64,000 bases of DNA from Sulfitobacter sp. EhC04 (GCF_001650875.1 NZ_LXYI01000031.1:1-64000); one strand, 5' to 3'; counted from the stretch's first letter, positions 35,636 through 46,200 are shown. The notes: a model not told the origin generated them from the letters alone. Numbers and translations are program-made.

Positions 35636-36655
35636 TCAGCCAAACAGATCGTTCTGCCCCTTGGGCGGTGCCATCCCCAGATGCGCCCAGGCCTTCGCGG
35701 CCAGCATCCGCCCGCGCGGGGTACGCTGGATCAATCCCTGCTGCAACAGGAAGGGCTCGATTACCTCCTCCAAAGCATCGCGGCTCTCCGACAGGGCCGC
35801 CGACAGCGTCTCGATCCCCACCGGGCCGCCCTGATAATTCTCCGCGATCAGGGTCAGATAACGCCGGTCGGCCCCGTCCAGCCCCAGATGGTCCACGCCC
35901 AGCCGCGTCAGGGCCATGTCGGCCAGCGCCCTGGTGACCCTGCCATCGCCCTCCACAAGCGCAAAGTCCACGACCCGCCGCAAGAGCCGTCCGGCGATCC
36001 TGGGGGTCCCCCGCGCGCGGCGGGCTATCTCGCGGGCGCCATGCTCGTCTGCGGGCGCGCCGAGCTTTCGGGCGTTGCGGTCGACGATGATGAAAAGCTC
36101 GTCTTCGCTGTAGAATTCCAGCCGCGTCGGAATGCCGAAACGATCCCGCAGCGGGGTGGTCAGCAACCCCATCCGGGTGGTGGCGCCCACCAGCGTGAAA
36201 GGCTGCAGCTCGATCCGCACGGTGCGCGCCGCAGGCCCCTCGCCGATCACGAGGTCCAGCTCGAAATCCTCCAGCGCCGGGTAAAGCACCTCCTCCACCG
36301 CCGGATTGAGCCGGTGGATCTCGTCGATGAACAAGACATCGCGCGCCTCAAGGTTGGTCAGGATCGCCGCAAGGTCCCCCGCCTTTGCCAGCACCGGGCC
36401 GGAGGTCATGCGGAACCCGACACCCAACTCGCGCGCCATGATCTGCGCCAAGGTCGTCTTGCCCAGACCCGGAGGCCCGTGAAACAACGTATGATCCATC
36501 GCCTCGCCCCGCTGACGCGCGGACTGGATGAACACCCGCAGGTTCGCCCGCGCCTCAGCCTGGCCGACGAATTCGTCCAGCATCTGAGGCCGCAAGGCGC
36601 GGTCGAAATCCTCGGGCAGCGGGTCGGGCCGCACTGTGGGGTCAATTTCGGTCAT
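35636..36655 (-). CDS. ruvB: Holliday junction branch migration helicase RuvB
   Basis: A 339-residue AAA motor that drives branch migration of Holliday junctions with RuvA. Walker [10 protein letters not shown] lies at 60-68, Walker B is [12 protein letters not shown], the sensor is GATTRMG, and the winged-helix end contains [13 protein letters not shown]. It is in the usual ruvC-ruvA-ruvB order, with 50 bases after ruvA. Confidence 0.98.
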   Translation of the reverse strand: MTEIDPTVRPDPLPEDFDRALRPQMLDEFVGQAEARANLRVFIQSARQRGEAMDHTLFHGPPGLGKTTLAQIMARELGVGFRMTSGPVLAKAGDLAAILTNLEARDVLFIDEIHRLNPAVEEVLYPALEDFELDLVIGEGPAARTVRIELQPFTLVGATTRMGLLTTPLRDRFGIPTRLEFYSEDELFIIVDRNARKLGAPADEHGAREIARRARGTPRIAGRLLRRVVDFALVEGDGRVTRALADMALTRLGVDHLGLDGADRRYLTLIAENYQGGPVGIETLSAALSESRDALEEVIEPFLLQQGLIQRTPRGRMLAAKAWAHLGMAPPKGQNDLFG

Positions 36656-36705
36656 CTGTCATCCGCGCCATCTTCGGCCCATCGAGAGGGCTGTTGAACG
36701 GCACC

Positions 36706-37368
36706 CTACCCCTTCGGTGCCAGCAGTTTCAACGCCGCGCGGATCAGGGCGGGCGTGTCGGCATCGGGCGCGTCGCCCGCCGCCTGCGCCACGGCACCGG
36801 CGGCATCGCCGGGGCCATAGCCCAGATTGCCCAGCGCCGACAAAGCGTCGGCCTGGGCCGAGGTGGCGGCAGGTGCGGCGCGTGCCGGGCGGGTGACCGG
36901 GGCTTCAAGCACCTCTGCGCCCGCATCGCCATGAGCCTCTGCCAGCGAGCCGCTCATTGCCATGACACCGGGGGCCTTGTCCTTGAGGTCCAGCACCACG
37001 CGCTGCGCAATCTTGGGGCCAACACCCTTGGCCGCCTTGACCGCGTTCCAGTCGCCCAGCGCGATCGCCCGGCTGACGCCATCGGGCCCCAAAGCGCCCA
37101 GAATGGCCAGCGATGCCTTGGCCCCGACCCCCTGCACCGAGGTCAGCAGGCGATGCCATTCCTTTTCCACCAGGGTCTGGAACCCGAAAAGCTGCATCAG
37201 GTCCTCGCGCACCACCAGATCGGTATAAAGCGCCACGACCTCTCCCACACCGGGCAGGGCGGCAAGAGTGCGGTCCGAGCAATAGACCAGATAGCCCACG
37301 CCGCGCACGTCGATCAAAAGGTGATCCGCCGCGCGGTAGTCGATGCGCCCTGTAATCTTGCCGATCAT
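36706..37368 (-). CDS. ruvA: Holliday junction DNA-binding protein RuvA
   Basis: A 220-residue tetrameric protein that holds the four-way junction. The OB-fold start [11 protein letters not shown], the helix-hairpin-helix parts [13 protein letters not shown] and [17 protein letters not shown], and the C-terminal RuvB-contact domain ([11 protein letters not shown]) are present. The ATG at 37368 overlaps the ruvC stop by four bases; the 20-codon extension upstream is inside ruvC and rejected. Confidence 0.97.
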   Translation of the reverse strand: MIGKITGRIDYRAADHLLIDVRGVGYLVYCSDRTLAALPGVGEVVALYTDLVVREDLMQLFGFQTLVEKEWHRLLTSVQGVGAKASLAILGALGPDGVSRAIALGDWNAVKAAKGVGPKIAQRVVLDLKDKAPGVMAMSGSLAEAHGDAGAEVLEAPVTRPARAAPAATSAQADALSALGNLGYGPGDAAGAVAQAAGDAPDADTPALIRAALKLLAPKG

Positions 37369-37871
37369 GCGCTGGCCCGCGCAACAGCCGCCGCCAGCCC
37401 GGAGGCCCCGCCGTGATGGGCATGACAAATTGCAATGGCCAGCGCATCAGCCGCGTCCGGGCCGGCGATCTCGATCCCCGGCAGTTGCATCCGCACCATA
37501 TGGCCCACCTGGCCCTTGTCCGCATGGCCCACGCCGACAACCGTCTTCTTGACCGTGTTGGGTGCATATTCACCAACGCACATCCCCGCCTGCGCCGGCA
37601 CCAGCATCGCAATGCCCCGCGCCTGCCCCAGCTTCAGCGTGCCGGCCCCGTCCTTGTTTACAAAAGTCTGCTCCACCGCCGCAGCCTGAGGGCGGTAGGT
37701 CGCGAAAATCCGCGTCAATTGCGCGTGCAGGGACAGCAACCGCTGCCCCAAATCATCGCCTTGTGACACGATCACACCGTTGGCCACATGGGAAAGCCGT
37801 GGTCCGGCCACGTCGATCACCCCCCAACCAAGGTTGCGCAGCCCCGGATCAATGCCGATTACCCGTATCAT
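37365..37871 (-). CDS. ruvC: Holliday junction resolvase RuvC
   Basis: A 168-residue endonuclease that cuts Holliday junctions. The acidic active site is seen as Asp8 ([13 protein letters not shown]), Glu67 ([10 protein letters not shown]) and Asp139/Asp142 ([16 protein letters not shown]). The ATG at 37871 starts the conserved part. It is the first gene of the long minus-strand series; a LexA-like half-match lies 42 bases upstream. Confidence 0.97.
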   Translation of the reverse strand: MIRVIGIDPGLRNLGWGVIDVAGPRLSHVANGVIVSQGDDLGQRLLSLHAQLTRIFATYRPQAAAVEQTFVNKDGAGTLKLGQARGIAMLVPAQAGMCVGEYAPNTVKKTVVGVGHADKGQVGHMVRMQLPGIEIAGPDAADALAIAICHAHHGGASGLAAAVARASA

Positions 37872-38202
37872 CCTGTCCGATTTCGCCTCTTTGTTGTTTT
37901 TTTGATGCACTAGCACGAAAGGCGAACATTCACCAAGTTCTTTCGCGCGAGGTCTGACTGCGACATCCCGCGCGTCGCTTTTGAGCCACGGCGCCTGTTT
38001 ACGCCGCAGGAGCGCCCGTCAGCGACATGATCTGCGTGTCTCTTTCCGTTAATATTCAGAGTTTTACGGCGAAAAACCACCTATGCAATAGCCGCAGAAC
38101 ACACATGCATTTCTGGCGATTGTGCAGCGTTTCAATTCCGCCTATCTGCGCAGCACACCGCCGGGAAAACCGGCATAACTCTTTTGTAAAAGGACGGCTC
38201 CA
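37872..38202. other. 331-base divergent region between ruvC and the DUF1127 gene
   Basis: No gene is seen. It should hold the ruvC promoter on the minus strand and the DUF1127 promoter on the plus strand, the latter with AAAGGA about ten bases before the ATG at 38203. A LexA-like element is described separately. The centre has moderately AT-rich text (about 38040-38110) without clear repeats. Confidence 0.5.
37913..37927 (-). promoter_or_regulatory. possible LexA-type operator upstream of ruvC
   Basis: On the minus strand the sequence reads GTTC-GCCTTTC-GTGC, one mismatch from the alphaproteobacterial SOS box GTTC-N7-GTTC, and it lies 42 bases before the ruvC start. The ruv genes are often SOS-controlled, which fits. 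A single half-conserved site is weak evidence. Confidence 0.3.
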
Positions 38203-38421
38203 ATGGCAGCTATTGACACCACCCGCACCGCATACGGCTCCATCATCGCCGTTTCTCGTTTCTTCTCCGGTCTGAACGCACTGGCCGCAGCACTGGTCGC
38301 ATGGAACGACGCCCGCGCAACGCGCCGGGCCCTGTCCTCGCTGACCGACCGCGAACTTGACGATATCGGCCTGGTCCGTGGCGACATCGACATGGTGGCA
38401 CAGTCCAACCTGATCCGCTGA
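38203..38421 (+). CDS. DUF1127-family small protein
   Basis: A 72-residue protein whose C-terminal half has the DUF1127 pattern LSSLTDRELDDIGLVRGDI. Small DUF1127 proteins in alphaproteobacteria have been tied to RNA turnover and phosphate or stress adaptation. The N-terminal half is hydrophobic and alanine-rich (FFSGLNALAAALVAWND). It has a good ribosome-binding site and its own terminators, so it is a single-gene unit. Confidence 0.85.
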   Translation: MAAIDTTRTAYGSIIAVSRFFSGLNALAAALVAWNDARATRRALSSLTDRELDDIGLVRGDIDMVAQSNLIR

Positions 38422-38474
38422 TCGCGTCGCGGCGGGAAACTCCCGCCGCTTCACCGCTCACCACGCCTAGACAA

Positions 38475-38512
38475 AAAACCGCGTTCTCCAACACTGGGGA
38501 ACGCGGTTTTTC
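38475..38512. terminator. strong bidirectional terminator after the DUF1127 gene
   Basis: AAAAACCGCGTTC and GAACGCGGTTTTT form a 13-bp stem around a 12-base loop, with A- and T-rich ends that let it work in both directions between the DUF1127 gene and the convergent gene at 38590. A GC-rich hairpin (GGCGGGAAACTCCCGCC, 38429-38445) lies just before it. Confidence 0.88.
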
Positions 38513-38589
38513 TTTGCCGGACTGCGGATCGTCGGAGGAAGACGGGTGCAGCCGCCCGTCAAGGGGCAACTGCGCTGACCAGGCCCTGG

Positions 38590-38934
38590 TCAGCGCAGGA
38601 CCGGACCGGTCATGCTGGCAAGCGATTCAGTCACGGGATCAATCGCCAGAACTTTCGCCCCGGCCTGTTCGAAAACCGTGCCGCTCTCAAGTTTCGCGAG
38701 GCGATCATTATAGGTCACCGGACCTACAGCCGCGACCATGAAGACCTTGAGGCCAAGAAAGCCAAGCGCAAACATGACCAGAAGCTTGAAGGGAAATCCC
38801 CGGCGGCGGCGTTTCGGTGTCACGGTGATCAGCCCATCGCGGCCAACCTTGGTGGAATAGCCATGCGTCATCCGCGCGTGCTTTTTCCCCAGGTTCGAAA
38901 GGCGGGCAACAAAGTGGTCGTGTGTCTCAACCAT
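38590..38934 (-). CDS. hypothetical membrane-anchored protein
   Basis: A 114-residue protein with a basic N-terminal half (KKHARMTHGYSTKVGRDG, then PKRRRRGFPFK), one membrane helix at about 50-70 (LLVMFALGFLGLKVFMVAAV) and about 40 residues beyond it. The charge pattern suggests the basic half stays in the cytoplasm. I do not recognise the family. It is a single gene between a strong terminator and prmA. Confidence 0.75.
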   Translation of the reverse strand: MVETHDHFVARLSNLGKKHARMTHGYSTKVGRDGLITVTPKRRRRGFPFKLLVMFALGFLGLKVFMVAAVGPVTYNDRLAKLESGTVFEQAGAKVLAIDPVTESLASMTGPVLR

Positions 38935-39043
38935 GTCTTATTTCTCTCAACATCGGCCCCCACCGCTGTTGAAATCAGAATTAGACAATGAATGTGGCAA
39001 ATTCTGGGCAAGTGCCTCAAATGTACCTTAAAACCCCATCAAT

Positions 39044-39916
39044 CTAGGTGTTTCTTTGCAGTGTGAGTGTCGTCCAGTCGACAATGCTCTCGCGGTCGAC
39101 CAGATTGATGCCAGACCGTGCATAAACACCGATCACCTCATCGGCCTGTTCGTTCAGAATCCCCGAGAGAATCGCATATCCGCCCGGTTGCAGGGAATCA
39201 GCCAGATCGGGGGCCAGCGCGATCAGCGGACCCTTTAGTATGTTGGCAAAGATCAGGTCAAAAGGGGCCGCGCCTTCGAGGTCGGGATGGCCAAAGCCCG
39301 CCGCCTCGACACAGTTCACCCGGCCGGTCAGCCCATTTGCCGCCACATTCGCCTTTGCGACGTCCACGGCGACCTCGTCAATGTCGCTGGCCAGCACATT
39401 TTGCGGCCAGATGCGCGCCGCGGCCATGGCCAGTACCGCAGTGCCGCAGCCGATATCGACCACGTTTGCGCCCTCAAAGCCGCCCGTAGCCAGCCGGTCC
39501 AGCGCCCGCAGACATCCCAGCGTGGTGCCGTGGTGCCCGGTGCCAAAGGCCATCGCCGCCTCGATCAGCAGCGGCTCGACCCCTTCCGGCACCTTGTCCG
39601 CATCATGGCTGCCATAGACAAAGAAACGCCCGGCCTCCACCGGTGCCAATTCGCGGCGCACATGGGCGACCCAGTCGGTCTCCGGCAGTTCGGACACCAC
39701 GAAGGGCTTTGCGCCCAGGGCGGCGGCCAGCACGGCCAGGCTTGCCTCGTCCGGCGCCTCTTCGAAATAACCGCCGACCTCCCAGAGCCCGGAGCCGTCT
39801 TCCATCTCGAACACGCCGATGCCGGTGGGTTCGGGGGTCATCCCCTCCATCGCCTCGCCCAGCTTATAGGCGGGCACGCGGCCTTCAAGGGTGGTCAATG
39901 CGGTAAAGGTGGGCAT
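39044..39916 (-). CDS. prmA: ribosomal protein L11 methyltransferase
   Basis: A 290-residue SAM-dependent enzyme that trimethylates ribosomal protein L11. The SAM-binding motif VVDIGCGTAVLAMAAARIW is near 150-168, preceded by the PrmA-specific AFGTGHHGTTLGCL, and NILKGPLIALAPDL carries the NPPx-like catalytic loop in variant form. Its start overlaps the stop of the upstream MATE gene by one base. Confidence 0.9.
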   Translation of the reverse strand: MPTFTALTTLEGRVPAYKLGEAMEGMTPEPTGIGVFEMEDGSGLWEVGGYFEEAPDEASLAVLAAALGAKPFVVSELPETDWVAHVRRELAPVEAGRFFVYGSHDADKVPEGVEPLLIEAAMAFGTGHHGTTLGCLRALDRLATGGFEGANVVDIGCGTAVLAMAAARIWPQNVLASDIDEVAVDVAKANVAANGLTGRVNCVEAAGFGHPDLEGAAPFDLIFANILKGPLIALAPDLADSLQPGGYAILSGILNEQADEVIGVYARSGINLVDRESIVDWTTLTLQRNT

Positions 39917-41310
39917 CAGCGTCTCCGGTATCTGTCAAGGTTCGGGTAGGGCTGCGGCGCGCTGGGGTCAAGGGGCGCGCCCACAGGGTCACGCAGACCC
40001 CTGACATAGAACCAGCCCCAGAGTGCTGCCCCGATCCCGACGACCGCCCCCGCCAGCGCCTGACCATAGATCACGCCCTGCGCGCCAAAGAAGGCGGCCA
40101 GCCCCGCAGCGGCAGGCCAGCTCAGCAACCCGTCCTTGATCCAGTTCACCAGCGTGGAGCGCCCGGCACGCCCGAGATTGTTGAATGCCGCGTTCGACAC
40201 AAAGAGCGCCCCGATGAAAACGAAGCCCCCCACACCGACAAAGGTGAAGGACCGCAGAACATCCGCGCCCAGACCGCTCAGCCCGAAAAGCGCGATCAAA
40301 TGGGGTGTCGCCATGATCAGCAGCCCCCAGGCCAGCAGAGTGTAGATGCCGCAGAACAGCAGTGCGTCGCGGTAGGTGCTGCGCACCCGGCTCATCCGGC
40401 CCGCGCCGTAGTTCTGCCCGAAAATACCGCCGATGGCCCCCGACAGGGCAAAGACGCCGCCAAAAACCACAACTGTCAGCCGTCCGATCACCGCCCAGGC
40501 CGCCATCGCGTCATCGCCGAACTGCGCCATGACGATGGTCAGGAAATAATTGCCCGCTGGCGTGGACATCTGGGTGGCGACCGCCGGGATCGCCACGGCG
40601 GCGAAAGGGCCCGCGATATTGCGCAAGGTGCGCAGCCGGGGCCGCTCCAGCAGGCCCATCTGGACGACGGCGTAATATATCGCCAGCCCCAGCAACGAAA
40701 AGCGGAATAGCACCAGCCCGATCGCGGCCCCGTCCAGCCCCCAGCCCAGATAGAAGATCAGGATCGGGTCGATGATCAGCAGCACAAAGCCGGAAAACAG
40801 CGTGACATACATCGCCTTGGCCCCATAGCCATGGGCCCGCAAGGCACCGGAACAGGCCAGCGCCGCCGACATCGGGATCAGTGAGGGGATCGTGATCGCC
40901 AGGTAGCGCGACGCGAGGCGCGCGGTCTCGCCGGTGGCACCGGCCAGTGCGATCAGCTCCTGCCGGAAGCCGACGATCACCGCGACCACCAGCGCCAGGA
41001 TCGCAGCGGCAATCACCGTGCCCGCCGCCGCCTGCCTGCGCGCCTGCGCATGGGCACCCTGCCCGATGCTGCGCGAAATCACTGCCGTGGTGGCAATCAT
41101 CAGCCCAACCGCGATGGACACCGAAAAGAACTGCACCGCATAGGCAAATCCGATGGCCGCCACCAGACGCGCATTACCAAGTTGCGAAATCCACAGCAGG
41201 TTGGCCGCATCCACCACAAAGACAAAGGTGATCCCCATGGCCCCGGTCGCCGTCATCCGGACCACATGGCCCATGGTGCCACCGGTCAGGAAACGGCCCT
41301 GCTCGGCCAT
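39916..41310 (-). CDS. MATE-family efflux transporter
   Basis: A 464-residue membrane protein with about twelve hydrophobic segments and the MATE pattern. Such proteins export cationic drugs or metabolites in exchange for sodium or protons. The ATG at 41310 overlaps the MFS stop by one base; a long upstream frame runs inside the MFS gene in another frame and is not used. The coupled MFS-MATE-prmA order suggests cotranscription. The substrate is unknown. Confidence 0.88.
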   Translation of the reverse strand: MAEQGRFLTGGTMGHVVRMTATGAMGITFVFVVDAANLLWISQLGNARLVAAIGFAYAVQFFSVSIAVGLMIATTAVISRSIGQGAHAQARRQAAAGTVIAAAILALVVAVIVGFRQELIALAGATGETARLASRYLAITIPSLIPMSAALACSGALRAHGYGAKAMYVTLFSGFVLLIIDPILIFYLGWGLDGAAIGLVLFRFSLLGLAIYYAVVQMGLLERPRLRTLRNIAGPFAAVAIPAVATQMSTPAGNYFLTIVMAQFGDDAMAAWAVIGRLTVVVFGGVFALSGAIGGIFGQNYGAGRMSRVRSTYRDALLFCGIYTLLAWGLLIMATPHLIALFGLSGLGADVLRSFTFVGVGGFVFIGALFVSNAAFNNLGRAGRSTLVNWIKDGLLSWPAAAGLAAFFGAQGVIYGQALAGAVVGIGAALWGWFYVRGLRDPVGAPLDPSAPQPYPNLDRYRRR

Positions 41311-42542
41311 CACTCGGCCGCCTGCGGCACCGCGCTGGCAAAGATCGTCTCGTTCCCCGGTGCCGGATGGCGGGGGATCAGCATGGCAAGGCTCAGCGAT
41401 ACGCCTGCCATACCCGCGGCCAGAAAGAACACCGCCGCAGGCGACACCAGCCACAACAATCCCAGCAGCACCGGCAGAAACACCGCCGCAATGTGATTGA
41501 TGGTAAAGGCAACAGCCGCCGTCGGCGCAATATCTGCCGGGTCCGCGATCTTCTGAAAATAGGTCTTCAGCGCCAGCGCCAGCCCGAAAAAGATGTGATC
41601 CAGCACATAAAGCACTGCCGCCACCACCACGCCCCAACCGAGGTAATAGACACCGCCATAACTGAGAAAGACGATGATCAGGCCGATGTATTCAAACCCC
41701 AGCGTGCGGCGTTCTCCGAAATACCCCACCGCGCGGCCCATCAGCGGGGCCAGCACCATGTTGGCGACAAGGTTCACCAGATAAAGCGTGGTGATCTGGT
41801 GCACCTCGTAGCCGAACCGTTCCACCATCATGAAACCGGCAAAAACCACAAAGATTTGCCGCCGTGCGCCCGCCATGAACTGCAAGGCGTAATAAAGCCA
41901 ATACCGACGGCGCAGCACCATCTTCTTGACCTGCGGCGTCGGGGCCTCGAACTGCGGATAGGCTATCATGGCAAAGACCGCGATCAACAGCGTCACCCCG
42001 CCACCAGCCAGGTAGACGGCGTTGTAATTCAGGTCCAGCGTCTCCCACAGCGCCATGATCGCCAGATAGGCCACCAGCGTCGCAAACGACCCCGCCGCCA
42101 GCAGCCAGCCCAACATGCGCGGCGCATCCTCGATCTTCAGCCATTGCAATTGCAGCGACTGGTTCACCGTCTCGTAGTAATGAAACCCGATTGAGGACAA
42201 CATGGTGATGGTCAGGATGCCGCCCATGGAGGGAAACCAGGCCGTCACCGCCGTGGCAGCACCCAGCAGGGCCAGCGAGACCAATCCCAGCACCTGTTCG
42301 CGTACAAAGATGATGATCGCGATGACGCCCACCGCCAGGAAGCCCGGAATCTCGCGCACCGTGTGCAGCAGCCCGATGTCCGACCCGTCGAAATCCGCAA
42401 CCTCGATGACAAAATTGTTCAGCAATGCCGACCAGGTGTTGAAGGCAATGGGCATTGCCAGCGCCATCAGGAACAACAGGGCCACGGGCCGCCGCCAGAA
42501 GGGCTGATGCTTTGCATCTTCAAGGGTCACAAACTGCGTCAT
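41310..42542 (-). CDS. MFS transporter
   Basis: A 410-residue protein with about twelve membrane segments in two halves, separated by a cytoplasmic loop near residues 205-220 (PQFEAPTPQVKKMVLRRR). It starts MTQFVTLEDAKHQPFWRRP; the upstream in-frame start 27 codons earlier lacks a ribosome-binding site. The substrate cannot be named. Its stop is coupled to the MATE gene. Confidence 0.85.
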   Translation of the reverse strand: MTQFVTLEDAKHQPFWRRPVALLFLMALAMPIAFNTWSALLNNFVIEVADFDGSDIGLLHTVREIPGFLAVGVIAIIIFVREQVLGLVSLALLGAATAVTAWFPSMGGILTITMLSSIGFHYYETVNQSLQLQWLKIEDAPRMLGWLLAAGSFATLVAYLAIMALWETLDLNYNAVYLAGGGVTLLIAVFAMIAYPQFEAPTPQVKKMVLRRRYWLYYALQFMAGARRQIFVVFAGFMMVERFGYEVHQITTLYLVNLVANMVLAPLMGRAVGYFGERRTLGFEYIGLIIVFLSYGGVYYLGWGVVVAAVLYVLDHIFFGLALALKTYFQKIADPADIAPTAAVAFTINHIAAVFLPVLLGLLWLVSPAAVFFLAAGMAGVSLSLAMLIPRHPAPGNETIFASAVPQAAE

Positions 42543-42760
42543 GCCCGCTCCAATACGCCCGCATCCCGTCAATGACGAGGCTAAAAACGCACATCTGCCC
42601 TTCCCGAATGCACCGCTCTGCATTCTTTTTGGCTACAAATATCTCTGCACGACGTTTCCCCACAGGCTCCCTCGCCAGTCCGGAAACCTCCAGAATACGG
42701 GACGGCGGGCGGGGCGGCTTGCGCGCAGCGCAACAGCGCCGCGCGCAAGTCGTATTTCCG

Positions 42761-42949
42761 TCAGAGCGGCGTCTGCGCCGGGATGGGCCCGGAATTGCCG
42801 TACCAGACCGGCCCGCCGCGCGCGGCCTCGGTGCCCTGGATGCCCCAGACCAGCACTGCGGCAAAAACCGCGCCGATCAGCAAGGCAACCGGTGCGGTCA
42901 TGCGGACATGCAGCCGCGAAGATTTGAGAATTTGATCCTGAAGTGACAT
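42761..42949 (-). CDS. small membrane protein of unknown function
   Basis: A 62-residue protein with one membrane helix at about 20-39 (APVALLIGAVFAAVLVWGIQ) and a Pro/Gly-rich end. The ATG at 42949 follows a good AGGAG site, which supports it as a real gene. It lies between the MFS gene and priA, both on the same strand, with gaps of 218 and 128 bases. No family is recognised. Confidence 0.6.
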   Translation of the reverse strand: MSLQDQILKSSRLHVRMTAPVALLIGAVFAAVLVWGIQGTEAARGGPVWYGNSGPIPAQTPL

Positions 42950-43077
42950 GGCGAACTCCTGCGCTGTGTCAGGCATAGATAGGGACCGGCAAGACATCAT
43001 GGAAATGAATGTTTATGCGAAGCCACTTCACGAAATTTGATGTATTGCCGCACGGGACGGGCATCACCCCGATCCGG

Positions 43078-45297
43078 TCAATAGAAACTCTGCGGATCAA
43101 TATCGACGGCAAGGCGCAACTCGCCTTTCAGCTTCACCTGCGCCACCCATTGCGCAAGCGCCTCCTGCAGGGGGGCGGATTTCTCTGCCTTGACCAGCAG
43201 CCTGACGCGATGCCGCCCGCGCACCCGTGCGATGGGTGCCGGTGCCGGGCCAAAGACCTGCGCGCCGATCCGCCGCAACGGCGCGTCGCGCTGTGCCAGC
43301 AGATTGCCTGCATCAAAGACCTGCGCCACGTCCGGCCCGGACAGGATGATCCCTGCCATCCTGCCATAGGGCGGCACCCCGGCCTGGTGACGCTCCTTCG
43401 CCTCGGCAGACCAGAAGGCCTCTTCATCGCCCGCCAGGATCGCCCGGATCACCGGATGATCCGGCTGATAGGTCTGCAAAAGCGCAGCACCCGGCGCCTC
43501 CGCCCGGCCGGCCCGGCCCGCGACCTGGCGCATCAACTGGAATGTCCGCTCTGCGGCCCGCAGGTCCGACCCCATCAGCCCCAGATCCGCGTCGATCACG
43601 CCAACCAGGGTGAGATTGGGAAAATTATGCCCTTTGGCCACCAGTTGCGTGCCGATGATGATGTCCGCCGCCCCCGCCGCGATGCCCGCGATCTCGGCTT
43701 TGAGCGCGCGCGCCGATCCGTACATGTCCGACGACAAAACCGCCACCCGCGCATCGGGCCAAAGCGCCGCCGCCTCCTCGCCCAGCCTTTCGACGCCCGG
43801 TCCCACCGGGGCCAGCCGGTCCACTGCCTCGCAAGAGGGGCAGACCTCGGGCATGGGTTTGCTTTCGCCGCACTGGTGGCAGATCAGACGCTTGAGAAAC
43901 CGGTGTTCCACCATGCGCGCATCGCAATGGTCACAGCCGATCTGATGCCCGCAGGCCCGGCACAGTGTGACGGGCGCATAGCCACGGCGATTGATGAACA
44001 ACATCGCCTGTTCGCCCTTCTCCAGCCGCTTGTTCACTTCGGCCTGCAAGGTCGGCGACACCCAGCGGTCGGACCGCAACCCTTCGTCGCGCATGTCGAT
44101 TGCGCCCATCTGCGGCATCACCGCAGGTCCGAAACGCGATGTCAGGTCAAGCCGCCGGTATTTGCCCGCTTCCACATTCGCCCAGGTCTCAAGCGAGGGC
44201 GTGGCACTGGCCAGCACCACCTGCGCGCCGCAGATGGAGGCCCGCAGGACCGCCATGTCGCGTGCGTGGTACAGCACGCCGTCCTCCTGCTTGTAGGAGG
44301 TGTCGTGTTCCTCATCCACAACGATCAGCCCGAGGCTCTGAAACGGCAGGAACAGGGCGGAGCGTGCCCCGATCACCAGCTGCGCCTGCCCCTGCCCCAC
44401 CATGCGCCAGATGCGGCGGCGTTCGGTCATCGTGGCCCCGGAATGCCATTCGGCGGGCTTCGCGCCAAAGCGTTCCTCGACCCGGTGCAGGAATTGCTCT
44501 GTCAGGGCGATCTCGGGCAGCAGCACCAGCGCCTGCCGCCCCGCGCGCAGTGTGGCGGCAACGGCTTCGAGATAGACTTCCGTCTTGCCCGACCCGGTAA
44601 CACCGCGCAGCAGGGTGGTGCCATAACTCTGGCTGCGCACCGCTTCTGCCAGAACCTCTGCGCCTGCCGCCTGATCGTCGGTCAACGCCTTGCCCGGCAG
44701 CTCCGGGTCCAATCTGGGGAAGGGCAAGTCGCGGGGGCTGTCCTCTTCGGCCACGGCCCCCTGGCCCACAAGCCCCTTGACCACAGAGGGGGTCACACCG
44801 GCCTGTTCGGCCAGTTCCTTGAGGGTAAAGGAAAGATCACCATACTCCTGCAAGGTGGCCAGCACGCGGCGGCGGGCGTCGGTCATCCGCTCGGGCTCAG
44901 ACAAGCCGCGCCGGTAGACCCTGCGCATCGACGGCGGGTCGCCCAGGCCCGGCGCACGGGTTGCAAGACGCAGCATCGCGGGCATCGGCGTCAGCGTATA
45001 GGCGGCAGCCCGCGCAAGGAAACTGCGCATCTCCTCGCGCATCGGAGCCGCGTCCAGGACCCGGATCACAGCGCGGATCTTTGACAGGTCATAGTCGCCC
45101 TGCCCTGCCCCCCAGACCACGCCCAGCACCTTGCGCGGCCCCAGCGGCACCTCGACAAATGCCCCCCGGTGGCAGCCGCCCTCGGGCGCGCGGTAATCCA
45201 GCGCCCGGCCCAAAGGCTGGGTCGTCAGCACCGACACCAGGTCGCCCTGATCGAAGAATTCCGGACCGTCCACGAATGCCCCACCTTGGAAATTCAC
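43078..45297 (-). CDS. priA: primosomal replication restart helicase PriA
   Basis: A 739-residue helicase that reloads the replisome at stalled forks. After the DNA-binding domain ([19 protein letters not shown]) come Walker [10 protein letters not shown] near 236, [15 protein letters not shown], and the zinc-binding cysteines [14 protein letters not shown] and CHQCG/CPSC. The motor end is [18 protein letters not shown]. The start is GTG at 45297; a GTG eight codons further in is possible. It is divergent from the aldolase gene. Confidence 0.95.
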   Translation of the reverse strand: MNFQGGAFVDGPEFFDQGDLVSVLTTQPLGRALDYRAPEGGCHRGAFVEVPLGPRKVLGVVWGAGQGDYDLSKIRAVIRVLDAAPMREEMRSFLARAAAYTLTPMPAMLRLATRAPGLGDPPSMRRVYRRGLSEPERMTDARRRVLATLQEYGDLSFTLKELAEQAGVTPSVVKGLVGQGAVAEEDSPRDLPFPRLDPELPGKALTDDQAAGAEVLAEAVRSQSYGTTLLRGVTGSGKTEVYLEAVAATLRAGRQALVLLPEIALTEQFLHRVEERFGAKPAEWHSGATMTERRRIWRMVGQGQAQLVIGARSALFLPFQSLGLIVVDEEHDTSYKQEDGVLYHARDMAVLRASICGAQVVLASATPSLETWANVEAGKYRRLDLTSRFGPAVMPQMGAIDMRDEGLRSDRWVSPTLQAEVNKRLEKGEQAMLFINRRGYAPVTLCRACGHQIGCDHCDARMVEHRFLKRLICHQCGESKPMPEVCPSCEAVDRLAPVGPGVERLGEEAAALWPDARVAVLSSDMYGSARALKAEIAGIAAGAADIIIGTQLVAKGHNFPNLTLVGVIDADLGLMGSDLRAAERTFQLMRQVAGRAGRAEAPGAALLQTYQPDHPVIRAILAGDEEAFWSAEAKERHQAGVPPYGRMAGIILSGPDVAQVFDAGNLLAQRDAPLRRIGAQVFGPAPAPIARVRGRHRVRLLVKAEKSAPLQEALAQWVAQVKLKGELRLAVDIDPQSFY

Positions 45298-45391
45298 AAT
45301 TGAAGGCTTTCAGCATCGCAGATCATACGATAAAGCCAAGGCGACAGAGATAACCGTTAGCGCCACCATTCCAAGCGATAAGGACACCGAG

Positions 45392-46045
45392 ATGAAATTT
45401 TTCGTAGACACCGCAGAGATTGACGCAATCGCCGAGCTGAACGAACTGGGCATGGTAGACGGCGTGACCACGAACCCCTCCCTGATCCTTAAATCAGGCC
45501 GCGACATCATCGAGGTCACCCGCGAGATCTGCGCGCTGGTCACCGGCCCGGTCAGCGCCGAAGTGGTCGCCCTCGATGCGGACACCATGATCGCCGAGGG
45601 CCGCAAGCTGGCCGAGATCGCGGACAACATCACCATCAAGCTGCCGCTGACATGGGACGGGCTGAAAGCCTGCAAGATCCTGTCCGGCGAGGGCCGGATG
45701 GTCAATGTCACGCTGTGCTTCTCTGCCAATCAGGCGCTGCTGGCGGCCAAGGCCGGTGCGACCTTCATCTCGCCCTTCATCGGGCGGCTGGATGACATCC
45801 ACATCGACGGCATGGACCTGATCCACGACATCCGCACGATCTATGACAACTACGGGTTCGAAACAAACATCCTCGCCGCCTCGATCCGGTCCGTGAACCA
45901 TGTGCACGAATGCGCGCTGGCCGGTGCCGATGTGATGACGGCACCACCCGAGGTGATCAAGAAGCTGGCAATCCACCCGCTGACCGACAAGGGGCTTGAG
46001 CAGTTCACCAAGGATTGGGAAAAGACCGGCCAGAAAATCCTCTGA
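45392..46045 (+). CDS. fsa: transaldolase-family protein (fructose-6-phosphate aldolase type)
   Basis: A 217-residue class I aldolase of the short transaldolase group. The Schiff-base lysine is Lys83 in [12 protein letters not shown], and [16 protein letters not shown] and [10 protein letters not shown] are the family signature. Members act either as transaldolase or as fructose-6-phosphate aldolase, and sequence alone does not separate the two here. It has a GATAAGGA-type site before the ATG at 45392 and is divergent from priA. Confidence 0.88.
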   Translation: MKFFVDTAEIDAIAELNELGMVDGVTTNPSLILKSGRDIIEVTREICALVTGPVSAEVVALDADTMIAEGRKLAEIADNITIKLPLTWDGLKACKILSGEGRMVNVTLCFSANQALLAAKAGATFISPFIGRLDDIHIDGMDLIHDIRTIYDNYGFETNILAASIRSVNHVHECALAGADVMTAPPEVIKKLAIHPLTDKGLEQFTKDWEKTGQKIL

Positions 46046-46200
46046 TCCGGGTCCGGGGCGGCATGCCCGCCCCGCGCCCCAGGCTCGGTCTCAGGGGCAC
46101 AATTTCGCAACGCCACGGGATTTTACCCCGGCAAGGCGAAAAAGGGGCGGCAATTGCCCGCCACCGGTGCTATACCGGAGCAAATCAAGCAGAGACTGAT

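Noticed and set aside
37924..37940. Inverted repeat GAAC-N9-GTTC upstream of ruvC as a LexA site
   Set aside because: The spacing and orientation do not fit the direct-repeat GTTC-N7-GTTC type used in alphaproteobacteria; the overlapping GTTC-N7-GTGC is the better candidate.
41311..41637. 109-codon N-terminal extension of the MATE gene
   Set aside because: It runs inside the MFS gene in another frame; the ATG at 41310, overlapping the MFS stop, gives a normal-length MATE protein.
43009..45084. 691-codon frame on the plus strand opposite priA
   Set aside because: It is antisense to the intact priA gene, and its composition (many Arg, His, Gln) is that of a reversed GC-rich gene.
46055..46073. 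Hairpin GGGGCGG-CATG-CCGCCCC after the aldolase gene as a terminator
   Set aside because: It is a good stem, but no T-run follows, so a rho-independent terminator is not supported.
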